64,000 nucleotides of DNA from Leucobacter chromiiresistens (GCF_900102345.1 NZ_FNKB01000001.1:2666001-2730000), one strand, 5' to 3'; positions 7,673-17,267 are shown, numbered from the stretch's first letter. Notes: a model not told the origin generated them from the sequence alone. Numbers and translations: made by a program.

Positions 7673-10600
7673 CTACTGCGCTTCGAGTGCCGCCTCGATG
7701 GCCTGCTTGAGGCGCTCGTCGGCCTCGCCGTAGGCCGCCCAGTCGCCCTCCTGCATCGCGGTGTCGCGCGCCTTCAGGGCGTCCTGCATCTCCGTCAGCG
7801 TCTCCCGGAGCGTTCCGGTCGCACCGCCGCCGGAGCCGCCGTCGCCCGAATCGCCCGCCTCCGCGTCGCCGGTCTCGGGGTCCTCGGTGGTCGGCGTCGT
7901 GCCGGTATCGCCGGCGTCGGCGCCCGAGTTGCCTCCGAAGAGCGCGTCGAGGGCCTCGTCGAGCGTGTCCTCGAATGCGATCTGATCGCCGAAGGCGACC
8001 AACACCTTCTGCAGGATCGGGAAGCTCGTGCCGGATTTCGCCTGCACGTAGACCGGCTGCACGTAGAGCAGGCCGCCGCCGACTGGCAGCGTCAGCAGGT
8101 TGCCGCTGATCACCTGGCTCTCGCCCTGCCTGAGGATGTTGAGCAGGTTGGAGACGTTGGAGTCCGTCGTGAAGCTGTTCTGCACCTGACCCGGCCCGGG
8201 AATCGGGTCGCCCTTCGGCAGGGTCAGCAGCTTCAGCTTGCCGTAGTCCTCGGAGACGGTGCCGTCCTCGGAGCCGGCGTTGGAGTTCGCCGCGAGGTAC
8301 CCGGTCAGGATGTCTCGCGAACCCTCGCCGGACTGGTCCGGGATGTACGTCGAGTAGATCGAGTAGTTCGGGTCGGCGTCGGCTCCCGCCGCGAGCGTGA
8401 GGTAGTACGGGGGCTGAGCGAGCTTCGCCGCTCCCGCGGTCGCGGTCGACACCGGGTCGTCCGGCGTGCGCCACTTGTCCTCCGCCGAGTAGAAGGCGTC
8501 GGCGTCGGTGACGTGGTACTCGCCGAGCATCGCGCGCTGCACCTTGAAGAGGTCGCTGGGGTAGCGCACGTGGCTGAGCAGATCGCCGCTCATCTCCGAG
8601 ACGTCTTTCAGGGTGTCCGGGAAGATCTTGCTCCACGACTTGAGCAGCGGATCCTCCGTGTCCCAGGCGTACAGCGAGACGGAGCCGTCGTACGCGTCCA
8701 CGGTCGCCTTCACCGAGTTGCGGATGTAGTTGATCGGCTTGCCGAGCGGGTCGCGCTCGGACGCGTCGGCATCCACCGTCAGGGCGTTCATATCCGAGGC
8801 CTCGGAGTACGGGTAGTCGTCGGAGGTCGTGTATCCGTCGACGATCCACACGACGCGCCCGTCGACGACCGACGCGTAGGGCGCCTTGTCGATCGTGAGG
8901 TAGGGGGCGACCTTCTGCACGCGATCGACAGGGTTGCGATCGTAGAGGATCTGCGATCCGTCGACGACCGCGCCCGAGAGGAGCACCTCCATGTCCTGGA
9001 ACTTCAGCGCGTAGATGAGCTTCGTGAAGATGTTGTCGAGCACGGGGCCGCCGTCGCCCGAGAACGTCGTCATGTTCTGACGCCCGCCGTCCTCGCCGGC
9101 CTCCTCGCCCTCGACGGCCTGCTCGGTCGTCTCCTCGTCGCCCGCAGGCGACTCGGCGCCGGGCTCGGCGGGCTGGGCGTCGTCCGCGTTCTCGGCGGAG
9201 GCCTCGGCCGTGCTCTCCGCGTCGGCCGGGAAGTCGAGCTCGATCGCCTTCGAGCGATCGCCGCCGACGATGGAGTACTCGGGCGAGTCCATGCCGAAGT
9301 AGATGCGCGGCTCGAACGTGCCGAGCTTGCCGCTCGTCGGGATGCCGTTCTCCAGGAAGACCGGCTCGCCGCCGGGCGAGCGCTGGTTGCCGAAGGCGGC
9401 GACGAGGCCGTAGCCATGGGTGTACACGAGCGTGCGGTTGTACCAGCCGGTCTGCTCCTCGATGTTGATGTCGCGCACGGCTGACACGGTGTCCTCGACC
9501 TGGCCGTCGATCTCGTAGCGGTCGACGTTCAGCGAGCTCGGGAACTGGTAGTACTGGCGGATCTGCTCGAGCTGCGCGAACGTCGGCGAGACGATCTCGG
9601 GATCGATGATGCGGATGTTCGCGGTGGTCGTCGCGTCGTTGCGCAGCGCGCCGGGCTCCGCGTCGGTGACGGCGTCGTACCGCTCCTTCTCCACGTCTTC
9701 GATGCCGTACGCCGCTCGCGTCGCGGCGATGTTGCGCTCGATGTACTCGGATTCCAGGCTCTTCTCGTCGGGGCCGACCTGGAACTGCTGGATCGCCCAC
9801 GGGTACCCGACGCCGAGCACGAGGCTCGAGGCGATGAGGAGGGCGGTGCCGATCACGGGCAGCCGCCACTTCCCGGTGAACGCGGTCACGATGAAGAGGA
9901 CTGCGACGATGATCGCGATGCCGGCGAGGATCTGCTTGCCCGGGATCACGGCGTTGACGTCGGAGAACATGGCGCCCGTGCGAATACCGGCGGTGCCCGT
10001 GAGGGTGCGGTACTGGTCGAGCCAGAGGCTCGCCGCCTGGAGCACGAGGTACAGCGTGGCGAGCACGGCCGCCTGGATGCGGGTCGCCTTCGACACGCGC
10101 ACGTCGCGACCGGAGAACGCGATGCCGCCGTAGAGGTAGCTGGTCGCGACGCCGGCGATGAGGGCCAGGAGGGTCGCCGCCGAGGCGAACGTCACGATGC
10201 CCTGCAGCATGGGCAGGTCGAACAGGAAGAAGGAGATGTCGAGGCCGAACTGCGCGTCGGTCTCGCCGGTGCGCTCCCCGTTGATCCACAGCAGCACGCT
10301 CTGCCACTGCGCGGCGGTGCTGAATCCGCCGAAGAGACCGACCACGGCGGGCAGGCCCCACTTCACCAGACGGCGGAGCGGTTCGAAGAGCTCCTGGTAG
10401 CGGTCGAGCTGGGCGGTGAGCCGCGCGTACACCGGGCGCTTGCGGTAGGCGATGTCGATCGCGAAGAAGACCGGAACCGCGATGCCCACGAATCCGATGA
10501 GGAACATCGCACCTGCGGCGAGCCACTGGGTGGTGAGCACCGGCAGGAAGCCGGTCTGGCGGTACCACAGCACCTCGGTGAGCACCGCTGCGACCGCGAG

Positions 10601-10711
10601 GAAGCCGAGGATCAGGATCACCACCAGCACGATGGTGATCGCAAGCGGCGAGAGCCGGCGTTGACGGGTGGCCTGAGCCGGGGCGTTCGGGTCGGTCACG
10701 TCTTCGTTCAC
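7673..10711 (-). CDS. UPF0182 family large membrane protein
   Basis: This 1012-residue protein belongs to the UPF0182 (COG1615) family, whose function is unknown. About seven membrane helices fill residues 1-330, starting with an ITIVLVVILILGFLAV helix. A large extracytoplasmic domain follows with the family blocks QQFQVGPDEKSLESEYIERN, WYNRTLVYTHGYG and VYVQAKSGTSFP. An acidic Glu/Ala-rich insertion (about 500-545) and an Asp/Gly/Thr-rich stretch before the C-terminal helix look like flexible linkers. The start is GTG with a close AGGAAA. It lies next to the Lon-like gene, the same neighbourhood I recall in mycobacteria (Rv3193c-Rv3194c). Confidence 0.93.
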   Translation of the reverse strand: MNEDVTDPNAPAQATRQRRLSPLAITIVLVVILILGFLAVAAVLTEVLWYRQTGFLPVLTTQWLAAGAMFLIGFVGIAVPVFFAIDIAYRKRPVYARLTAQLDRYQELFEPLRRLVKWGLPAVVGLFGGFSTAAQWQSVLLWINGERTGETDAQFGLDISFFLFDLPMLQGIVTFASAATLLALIAGVATSYLYGGIAFSGRDVRVSKATRIQAAVLATLYLVLQAASLWLDQYRTLTGTAGIRTGAMFSDVNAVIPGKQILAGIAIIVAVLFIVTAFTGKWRLPVIGTALLIASSLVLGVGYPWAIQQFQVGPDEKSLESEYIERNIAATRAAYGIEDVEKERYDAVTDAEPGALRNDATTTANIRIIDPEIVSPTFAQLEQIRQYYQFPSSLNVDRYEIDGQVEDTVSAVRDINIEEQTGWYNRTLVYTHGYGLVAAFGNQRSPGGEPVFLENGIPTSGKLGTFEPRIYFGMDSPEYSIVGGDRSKAIELDFPADAESTAEASAENADDAQPAEPGAESPAGDEETTEQAVEGEEAGEDGGRQNMTTFSGDGGPVLDNIFTKLIYALKFQDMEVLLSGAVVDGSQILYDRNPVDRVQKVAPYLTIDKAPYASVVDGRVVWIVDGYTTSDDYPYSEASDMNALTVDADASERDPLGKPINYIRNSVKATVDAYDGSVSLYAWDTEDPLLKSWSKIFPDTLKDVSEMSGDLLSHVRYPSDLFKVQRAMLGEYHVTDADAFYSAEDKWRTPDDPVSTATAGAAKLAQPPYYLTLAAGADADPNYSIYSTYIPDQSGEGSRDILTGYLAANSNAGSEDGTVSEDYGKLKLLTLPKGDPIPGPGQVQNSFTTDSNVSNLLNILRQGESQVISGNLLTLPVGGGLLYVQPVYVQAKSGTSFPILQKVLVAFGDQIAFEDTLDEALDALFGGNSGADAGDTGTTPTTEDPETGDAEAGDSGDGGSGGGATGTLRETLTEMQDALKARDTAMQEGDWAAYGEADERLKQAIEAALEAQ

Positions 10712-10803
10712 TTTCCTGTCCAGTGGGCACGCGAGGGTGCTGGGCGGGGTGGGTCACCTCACCCTACCGGGCCGCGCTGGTAAAACCCGGGGGCCGTATC
10801 CGA

Positions 10804-11943
10804 CTACTCGGAGGCGGTGCGCGCGGAGACGTCCGCGCCGCATCGCTCCAGCCCCGCCGGCGTTCCCCCGGCGGCGGCCGTCTCGACCGCGTCGATCGCC
10901 TCGTCGAGCGTCGCGACCGGGGCGACCGGCATCTCGCCGGGCACATGCTCGGGAAGGTCGGCGCAGTTGCCGAGCGGCATGAGGAAGAGGTCGCTCCCCG
11001 CGCGCGACGCCGCCCACATCTTCTGCTCGAGACCGCCGATTGGCCCGACCTCTCCGCCATCGCTCATCGTGCCCGTTCCGCTGACCGTCATCCCGCCGAG
11101 CAGCTCCCCGGGGGTGAGCCGGTCGTACATGGCGAGCGAGAAGACCATGCCCGCGCTCGGCCCGCCGATGTCGTCGAGCGAGATGTCGACCTCGCTGGGA
11201 AGCTCGAAGTCGGTGGCGATGGTCGCCCCGATGAGGGGCTCCTCGCCTCCTTCGGGGACCGTCGGCGAGAGCTCGACGTCGAGGCGGTCGCCGTCGCGCT
11301 CGATCCCGAGCCGCAGGAGCCCGCCGTCCCCGGCCGCAACGGTGCGCTCCCGCAGCATGGCGAAGCTCTCGATCTCGTCGCCGTCGAGTGCGATCAGCCG
11401 ATCCCCCGCCTGCAGCACCCCGTCGGCCGCGCTGCCCGGCGCGACCTCGGCGACGGTGAGCACGACTCCGACCTCGGCCCCGGTGGCGCGGAAGGCCGCG
11501 GCGGCCGCGGTCGTCTGCGATCCCGCCATGAGCGCGGTGTTCTGCGCCTCGCGGTCGTCGGAGGTCTCCCCCTCCCGGAAGAAGTCGGTGAGCGGGGCGA
11601 TCCGTTGCGAGGGGTCGACGAGCCCCGGCACGAGCGACAGCCAGCTGCGGCGATCGTCGGGGCTGCCGAGCACCTGCACCGTGAGCAGGTTCAGCGTGCC
11701 GCTCGTGGGGTACGTCTTCGCGTCGGGGAAGGACACGACGGGTTCGACGGCGTCGTCGACCGTGACATCGCCCAGCGTGTCGACCACGGGCCCCGGCCGC
11801 TCCAAAACGTAGGGCGACGGGATCGCGCCCGCGAGCAGCACGGGCACCGCGATGGCCCCCGCGATCCACAGCCGTCGGCTCCGGCGATCCGGCGCCGCAC
11901 CCGGCGCCTCGAGCGAACGCCTCTCGCCGATGTGCTCGCTCAA
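10804..11943 (-). CDS. Lon-like (S16) PDZ-domain serine protease
   Basis: This 379-residue protein has one N-terminal membrane anchor (about 25-42), a PDZ domain (about 155-225) and a C-terminal Lon-type protease domain. The Ser-Lys dyad is S263 (DIGGPSAGMVFS) and K308 (PIGGLEQKMWAA). There is no ATPase domain, so it belongs to the YlbL-like, ATP-independent secreted Lon relatives and is probably active outside the membrane. The start is TTG (CAA at 11941-11943), supported by GAGGAGAG a few bases upstream and by an unbroken N-terminus. It lies just upstream of UPF0182 and divergent from the DUF2342 gene. Confidence 0.9.
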   Translation of the reverse strand: MSEHIGERRSLEAPGAAPDRRSRRLWIAGAIAVPVLLAGAIPSPYVLERPGPVVDTLGDVTVDDAVEPVVSFPDAKTYPTSGTLNLLTVQVLGSPDDRRSWLSLVPGLVDPSQRIAPLTDFFREGETSDDREAQNTALMAGSQTTAAAAAFRATGAEVGVVLTVAEVAPGSAADGVLQAGDRLIALDGDEIESFAMLRERTVAAGDGGLLRLGIERDGDRLDVELSPTVPEGGEEPLIGATIATDFELPSEVDISLDDIGGPSAGMVFSLAMYDRLTPGELLGGMTVSGTGTMSDGGEVGPIGGLEQKMWAASRAGSDLFLMPLGNCADLPEHVPGEMPVAPVATLDEAIDAVETAAAGGTPAGLERCGADVSARTASE

Positions 11944-12073
11944 ATCTCTCCTCGTGCGCTCGCGCCTGTTCGCAGTCGGCGCAATGGGAATCGCCGGGCG
12001 TCGGTCAATCTAGCAGGCGCATCTGAGCACGGTGCCGTAGCGTTGTTCGACAGGCGATCACGAAGGAGCGGCA

Positions 12074-13519
12074 ATGAGCGCGAACGACCACGACGGCGCC
12101 GAGCGCCCCGATTCCGGCGGCGATTTCGAAGAGCTGCAGCGCATCCTGCGCGAGATGCTGTCGGGCAGCGGAGCGATGCCGGCGAACGGGTTCGATCCCG
12201 AGCAGTTCGCGAAGGCGGCCGGCATCAACGTCGATCCGCAGGCGCTGCAGGCGCTCTTCGGCACCCTGCAGGGCGCGATGCAGAATCCGTCGGCCGAGAT
12301 CGACTGGTCGGTCGCACGGAAGACGGCGATCGAGGTCGCGAGCGGCGACGCCGGCGCGGGCGACTCCGCTGCGGCCCTCAGGGCGTTCCCGGTGGCCGCG
12401 CTGTGGCTCGACGAGGCCACCGAGCTCGGCCCCACGCCCGACGCGCCCAAGACGCTGTCGCGCATCGAGTGGGTGCAGCAGTCGATCGACACGTGGGTGG
12501 GGCTCGCCGAGCCCGTCGCGGAGTCCATCACGCGCGCCCTGATGCACGCGCTCGAGAGCCAGATGCCCGAGGAGCTGGGATCGGCGCTGCAGGGGGCGAC
12601 GCCCATGCTCCGCAGCGTCGGCGGCGCGCTCTTCGCGGTGCAGCTGGGAACGATCGTGGGGCGGCTGTCGGGCGAGGTCGTGTCGGCGGGCGACATCGGG
12701 ATCCCGCTGCTCTCGGGCCCCGGCCGCGAGGGCGGCGCCCTGCTGCCCGCGGGGGTGGCGGCCTTCGCCGAGGGCCTGGATCAGGACGCCGAGACGGTCA
12801 CCCTGTACCTCGCCATCCGAGAGCTGGCGCACGCCCGGCTCTTCCGGCACTCCAAGTGGCTCAGGCTGCATCTGCTCACGGCGATCGGCGACTACGCCCG
12901 CGGCATCAGCATCGACACGGGCCGCATCGAGGAACTGGCCCGGGACATCGATCCGCAGCATCCGGAGCAGATTCAGGAGGCCATCTCGAACGGCGCGCTG
13001 ATTCCGCCGAAGACGGAGGCGCAGGAGGCCGCCCACGCACGGCTCGAGACCATGCTCGCCCTGATCGAGGGCTGGGTCGACGTGGTGACGGCGGATGCCG
13101 CGAAGCGCATCCCCGGGGCCGACGCCGTGGCCGAGATGGTGCGCCGCCGCCGCGCCACCGGGGGCCCCGCCGAGCACGCGTTCGCCGCCCTCGCCGGCCT
13201 CGAACTGCGGCCGCGTCGCCTGCGGGAAGCCGCAGCCGTGTGGCGGCTCGTCGGAGAGCGCGGCGACACCGCGACGCGCGATGGGCTCTGGGCGCACCCC
13301 GATCTGCTCCCCACCGCGGAGGAGCTGGACCACCCCGCTCGACTGCTGGAGCGGCTCGGGCTGGCCGGGGCCTCGCCCGACGCCGAGGCCGACGAGTTCG
13401 ACGCGGCGCTCGCGCAGCTGCTCGACGGCGAGCTGCCGCCGCACGATGCAGATCGCGGCGGCGAGGGTCCGGGCGACGCGGACCGCGGCGACGAGGATCG
13501 CGGCGGCGAGCGCGGCTGA
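12074..13519 (+). CDS. Zinc-dependent metalloprotease-like protein (DUF2342/COG5282)
   Basis: The 481-residue protein matches the actinobacterial DUF2342 family annotated as putative hydrolase or zinc-dependent metalloprotease. The recognisable core is RELAHARLFRH (about 249-259) inside a helix, where E250, H253 and H259 could bind metal; it is not a canonical HExxH. The last about 25 residues are a degenerate Asp/Arg/Gly tail (DRGGEG, DRGDEDRGGERG). GAAGGAG sits 6 nt before the ATG. It is divergent from the Lon-like gene, the arrangement I remember for Rv3194c/Rv3195. Its natural substrate is not known to me. Confidence 0.88.
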   Translation: MSANDHDGAERPDSGGDFEELQRILREMLSGSGAMPANGFDPEQFAKAAGINVDPQALQALFGTLQGAMQNPSAEIDWSVARKTAIEVASGDAGAGDSAAALRAFPVAALWLDEATELGPTPDAPKTLSRIEWVQQSIDTWVGLAEPVAESITRALMHALESQMPEELGSALQGATPMLRSVGGALFAVQLGTIVGRLSGEVVSAGDIGIPLLSGPGREGGALLPAGVAAFAEGLDQDAETVTLYLAIRELAHARLFRHSKWLRLHLLTAIGDYARGISIDTGRIEELARDIDPQHPEQIQEAISNGALIPPKTEAQEAAHARLETMLALIEGWVDVVTADAAKRIPGADAVAEMVRRRRATGGPAEHAFAALAGLELRPRRLREAAAVWRLVGERGDTATRDGLWAHPDLLPTAEELDHPARLLERLGLAGASPDAEADEFDAALAQLLDGELPPHDADRGGEGPGDADRGDEDRGGERG

Positions 13520-13596
13520 GCGCGTCGACGCGCCGCCGCGCATCTTCGCCCACAGCCGTCGCCGACTTCGCTTCGAGGCCGGTGTGCGGCGCCCCC

Positions 13597-13605
13597 TGTG
13601 GATAA
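13597..13605 (-). other. Isolated perfect DnaA-box sequence
   Basis: TGTGGATAA is the exact reverse complement of the DnaA consensus TTATCCACA. It lies in the 122-bp gap between the DUF2342 and E1-like genes. I noticed no second copy nearby, so a role is uncertain. Confidence 0.35.
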
Positions 13606-13641
13606 CGTGCGGGAGCGGCGCAACATGCGCACACTGCTGCT

Positions 13642-14583
13642 ATGGAACCTGCACCGTCGAGTCATCCGCCCGCAGCAGCGCGACGCTCAGCCGAGCCCGA
13701 GCCCGAGCCCGAGCCCGGTCCGCGAGCCGAGCCCGCACGCGCTCCCGCACCGATGCGCCTCGACCCCGCCCTCCCCGTCTGCTGGGAGGATCCCGACACC
13801 CTGAGAGCCGGGTTCGAGCGCCCCATCGCCTGCCTGGCATCCCCCACGGCGGGCATGCAGCGCTTCGTCGGCGCGCTCCGGCGCGGCATCGATGCGGATC
13901 GCCTGCCGGAGGAGGCGCGAAGGGTGGGCGCGACCCTCGCCGAGGCGCACGACGTGATCGCGCAGCTCGGGCCGGCGCTGCGCGACGGCTCCCCCGCGAT
14001 CCGCGCCGGCGAGCCCGGCGCACTCGCGACCGTCATCTGCGACGGCGGACGCCCGATCCCCGCGCTCGCCCAAGCGCTCGCCGCCACCGGGCTGTGCCGC
14101 TTCCCGGCCGCCGGCGCCTTCGAGGATCCGGCCGATCCCGAACTGGTGGTGTACGTCGAGCGCTACTGGGAGCCGCTCGAGCGCGCGCAACGATGGCTCA
14201 TGGCGGGCGTGCCGCACCTGCTCGTCCGGTTCACCGATGGGGCCGTGCACGTCGGACCGATCGTCGGCCGAGACGGGTACCCGTGCCACACCTGCGTCTC
14301 ACTCGACCGCATCGAGCGGGACGCCGCGACCGCCGCGCTCGCCGCGCAGCTCGCCGGGGCCGCGGTCGCGAGCGAGACGCCGGAGCTCGCGGTGCTCGCG
14401 GGCGCCCACGCGGCCGGCCTCATCGGCGCGTGGATTTCGGGAGACCCGACCGCGCACCGCCTCCGGGTCGAGCTCGATGCGCCGAGCGTCTCGGAGCGGT
14501 CTCCGTTCCGCGCCCCGCGGGTCTCGCGCGTCGACCCGCACCCGGAGTGCGCCTGCGGGGACGTCGTCGCCGAGCACCGGTGA
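13642..14583 (+). CDS. E1/cyclodehydratase-like protein (TOMM-type scaffold relative), orphan
   Basis: The 313-residue protein resembles actinobacterial proteins annotated as bacteriocin biosynthesis cyclodehydratase domain, the ThiF/E1-like partner of YcaO enzymes. A probable zinc site is formed by C215/C218 (YPCHTCVSLDR) and C303/C305 (HPECACG). No GxGxxG nucleotide motif is seen. No YcaO, precursor peptide or dehydrogenase gene is nearby, so a thiazole/oxazole product is unlikely here and the role is unknown. The N-terminus has a Glu-Pro repeat. Translation could instead start at the ATG at 13753 (MRLDPALPVCW), since neither start has a Shine-Dalgarno sequence. The stop TGA abuts the convergent helicase stop in TGATCA. 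Confidence 0.7.
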   Translation: MEPAPSSHPPAAARRSAEPEPEPEPGPRAEPARAPAPMRLDPALPVCWEDPDTLRAGFERPIACLASPTAGMQRFVGALRRGIDADRLPEEARRVGATLAEAHDVIAQLGPALRDGSPAIRAGEPGALATVICDGGRPIPALAQALAATGLCRFPAAGAFEDPADPELVVYVERYWEPLERAQRWLMAGVPHLLVRFTDGAVHVGPIVGRDGYPCHTCVSLDRIERDAATAALAAQLAGAAVASETPELAVLAGAHAAGLIGAWISGDPTAHRLRVELDAPSVSERSPFRAPRVSRVDPHPECACGDVVAEHR

Positions 14584-16278
14584 TCAGCGCCCGGCGGCGA
14601 CCATCCCGGCCTCGCTGATGAACCGTGACGGCTCCCGCGGGGTGCGCCCGCCGCCCGAGACACCTGAGAGCCGCAGCGTGTCCTTCGCGCGGGTGAACGC
14701 CACGTAGCAGAGGCGGCGCTCCTCGTCGATCGCCGCCTCATCGGCGGCGTGCGTGATCGGCAGCAGCCCCTCGCTCAGCCCGACGACGTGCACCATCGAC
14801 CATTCGAGGCCCTTCGCCGCGTGGATCGCGCTCAGCGTCACCGCCTCGAGCGTGGGCTCGTGCTGCATCCGCTGCCGCGCCAGCAGCTCCTCGCTGAACT
14901 CCCGGATGCCGGTTCCGGGCGGCATCTCGTCGACGAGCCCGAGGAGGGCGCCGAGCGCCTCCCACTTCTCCCGCTGCGCGGCACCCTCGGGCGCTTTCGC
15001 AGACCAGCCTCCGGCCCGCAGCACGTCGCTCACGATCTGGAACAACGGGCGCGTGTCGGCCACCTTCGCCTCTCCGCGGATGAGCATGACCGCCTGACGC
15101 ACGTCCGCACGATCGAAGAAGCGCTGCGCGCCGTGCACCCGGGTGCTCAGCCCGCGCTGCCGCAGCGCCTCCTCGAATCGCGCCGACTGGGCGTTGGTGC
15201 GGTAGAGGATCGCGATCTCCGACGCGCGGGTTCCCGCCCGCACCGCAGCCGCGACCGAATCGGCGACGGCCGCCGCCTCGTCGTGATCGGAGGCGAACCA
15301 CTCGAACGTCGGGGCCGGCGCCGCGGTCGCGTCCGCGCGCGCCGCGCGCAGCGTCAACGCCCCCGGCCGATCCCGCATCAGCCGGTTCGAGACGCGCACC
15401 ACGGGCTCGGTCGACCGGTAGTTGCGCTCGAGCCGAATCTCGCGCGCGCGGGGATACTCCGCCCCGAACCGGAGCAGGTAGGCACTCGACGCCCCCGCGA
15501 ACGAGTAGATGGTCTGGCTCGCATCCCCCACCACGCAGAGGTCGTCGCGATCCCCCAGCCACATCCGCAGCAGCGAGTGCTGCAGCGGCGAGACGTCCTG
15601 GTACTCGTCGACGGTGAAGAAGCGATAGCGCTCCCGCACCTGCAGGGCGGCGCGGGGCTCGGCCTCGAGCATCCCGGTCATCAGCACGAGCACGTCTTCG
15701 AAGTCGATCTGGCGGCGCTCCTCGAGCAGTGCGGTGTAGGCGCGGTGCAGGTCCACGAGTCGCTCAGGAGTGAGGCCCTGCGGCACGGGGCGGCTCTCGA
15801 TCTGGTCGGCGTAGGCGTCGATGCTGAGCATGCGCGTCTTGCGCCACTCGATCTCGGCCGCGGCGTCGCGCAGCGCCTCGCCCCCGAGCCTGAACCCGAG
15901 CGATTCGACGGCCTGCGACAGCGCCGCCACCTTGCCGGGGAGCATCTTCGGGGCGGGCCCGCCGACGAGCTCCGGCCAGAAGTGGTTCAGCTGGGCGAGC
16001 GCCGCGCCGTGGAAGGTCTGCGCCCGCACGCCGTCGGCTCCGAGCGCTCGCAGACGCCCCTGCAGCTCACCGGCCGCCTTCCGCGTGAAGGTCACGGCGA
16101 GCACGCGCGCGGGGTCGTACACGCCCGTGCGCACGCCGTAGGCGATCCGGTGGGTGATGGCCCGCGTCTTGCCCGTACCGGCGCCCGCGAGCACGGCCAC
16201 GGGCCCACGCAGGCTCTCCGCGATCTCCCGCTGCTCGGGATCGAGCGCCGCGAGGATCGCCTCCGCGTCCTCACTCAC
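14584..16278 (-). CDS. UvrD/Rep-family (SF1A) ATP-dependent DNA helicase
   Basis: This 564-residue 3'-5' helicase has all SF1 motifs: Walker A GAGTGKTRA, VTFTRKAAGEL, VDEYQDVSPLQ, GDASQTIYSFAGA, ERNYRST, AIHAAKGLEW and CYVAFTRAKDTL. It corresponds in position to mycobacterial UvrD2 but ends after the helicase core, without a visible HRDC or tetracysteine tail. The GTG at 16278 is chosen because it overlaps the nudC stop as GTGA, which indicates translational coupling; a more upstream ATG would overlap nudC by 67 nt. Its likely role is DNA repair. Confidence 0.9.
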   Translation of the reverse strand: MSEDAEAILAALDPEQREIAESLRGPVAVLAGAGTGKTRAITHRIAYGVRTGVYDPARVLAVTFTRKAAGELQGRLRALGADGVRAQTFHGAALAQLNHFWPELVGGPAPKMLPGKVAALSQAVESLGFRLGGEALRDAAAEIEWRKTRMLSIDAYADQIESRPVPQGLTPERLVDLHRAYTALLEERRQIDFEDVLVLMTGMLEAEPRAALQVRERYRFFTVDEYQDVSPLQHSLLRMWLGDRDDLCVVGDASQTIYSFAGASSAYLLRFGAEYPRAREIRLERNYRSTEPVVRVSNRLMRDRPGALTLRAARADATAAPAPTFEWFASDHDEAAAVADSVAAAVRAGTRASEIAILYRTNAQSARFEEALRQRGLSTRVHGAQRFFDRADVRQAVMLIRGEAKVADTRPLFQIVSDVLRAGGWSAKAPEGAAQREKWEALGALLGLVDEMPPGTGIREFSEELLARQRMQHEPTLEAVTLSAIHAAKGLEWSMVHVVGLSEGLLPITHAADEAAIDEERRLCYVAFTRAKDTLRLSGVSGGGRTPREPSRFISEAGMVAAGR

Positions 16279-17267
16279 CGCGTCGCCCGCACGTCGCCCG
16301 CTGCGGTGTTGCCCTCCGCGACCCAGCGGTCGATCATCCACCGCGCGATCGACAGCGGCATGGGGAGTGTCAGGCTCTCGTGGGGCTCGCGGAGCTCATC
16401 GCGGGTGAACCATCGGAGCTCGGAGATCTCGGTCGGATCGGCGACGAGCGCATCGGGGTCGGATCCCGCCGCCAGGCGCGCCCGGAAGCCGAGCATCAAC
16501 GATCTCGGGAACGGCCAGGGCTGGGACGTGACGTAGGCGATCTCCTCCAGGCGCACCCCGGATTCCTCGAACACCTCGCGCTCGACGGCCTGCTCGAGCG
16601 ATTCGCCGGCCTCGACGAATCCGGCGAGCAGCGAGAAGCGGCCGGACTCCCAGAGCGCATTCGAGCCGAGCAGTACGCGGTCGTCGTGCTCGATCAGCAC
16701 GATCACGGCGGGATCGGTGCGCGGGAAGTGCTCTCCCCCGTGCGCGTCCAGACGCGCCCAACCGCCCTGGATCGGCTCTGTGGGCCCGCCGTCGCGCGGC
16801 GAGAATCCGGCCGCCTCCTGCCAGCGCAGCAGCGCCGAGGCGACGCCGATCGCCTCCCGCTCCACCTCCGGGAGGCCCGCACCGACCTGGAAGGGGTGCG
16901 TCCAGCGCTCGTCGGCCGCACCGGCCCGCTCACGCTCCCCTGCGGGCGCTGCGCCGTCGGCCGCGGGCGCGCCGTCGACCGCGGGAGCGCCGTCGACCGC
17001 GGCGGGCTCGCTCCGGGCGAACGCCGGGGCGCCGTCGATGCGTCCGAGGTACACGTCGGTCGCCGCTCGGTCGCCGGAGGCGGGGCGCCACGCGAGCCGC
17101 ACCCCATTGCCGCTCGAAACGACCGGGATCTCGACGCCGCGGAGCCGGAGGAGACGCGCCGCCGGGTCGCGCCACGCGTCGCGCAGCCGCTCCTCGCTCA
17201 TGCGGGTCGACGCGTCGCGATCGAGCGCTCCGCTCGCGAGCGGCGGCCTGGTCGGGTTCGAGGTCAT
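16275..17267 (-). CDS. NudC-like Nudix hydrolase lacking the zinc-ribbon cysteines
   Basis: The 330-residue protein has a complete Nudix box (GFVEAGESLEQAVEREVF to EESGV, 216-238) and the NADH-pyrophosphatase tag SQPWPFPRS (248-256). It should therefore hydrolyse NADH, related dinucleotides or NAD-capped RNA. The family zinc ribbon is recognisable by position (GFSPRDGGPTEPIQGGWARL, about 154-173, then HFPRTDPAVIV), but all four expected cysteines are gone. An Ala/Asp/Gly repeat (VDGAPAVDGAPAADGA, 91-106) lengthens the N-terminal linker. The gene is coupled to the downstream helicase by a GTGA overlap. Confidence 0.88.
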   Translation of the reverse strand: MTSNPTRPPLASGALDRDASTRMSEERLRDAWRDPAARLLRLRGVEIPVVSSGNGVRLAWRPASGDRAATDVYLGRIDGAPAFARSEPAAVDGAPAVDGAPAADGAAPAGERERAGAADERWTHPFQVGAGLPEVEREAIGVASALLRWQEAAGFSPRDGGPTEPIQGGWARLDAHGGEHFPRTDPAVIVLIEHDDRVLLGSNALWESGRFSLLAGFVEAGESLEQAVEREVFEESGVRLEEIAYVTSQPWPFPRSLMLGFRARLAAGSDPDALVADPTEISELRWFTRDELREPHESLTLPMPLSIARWMIDRWVAEGNTAAGDVRATR

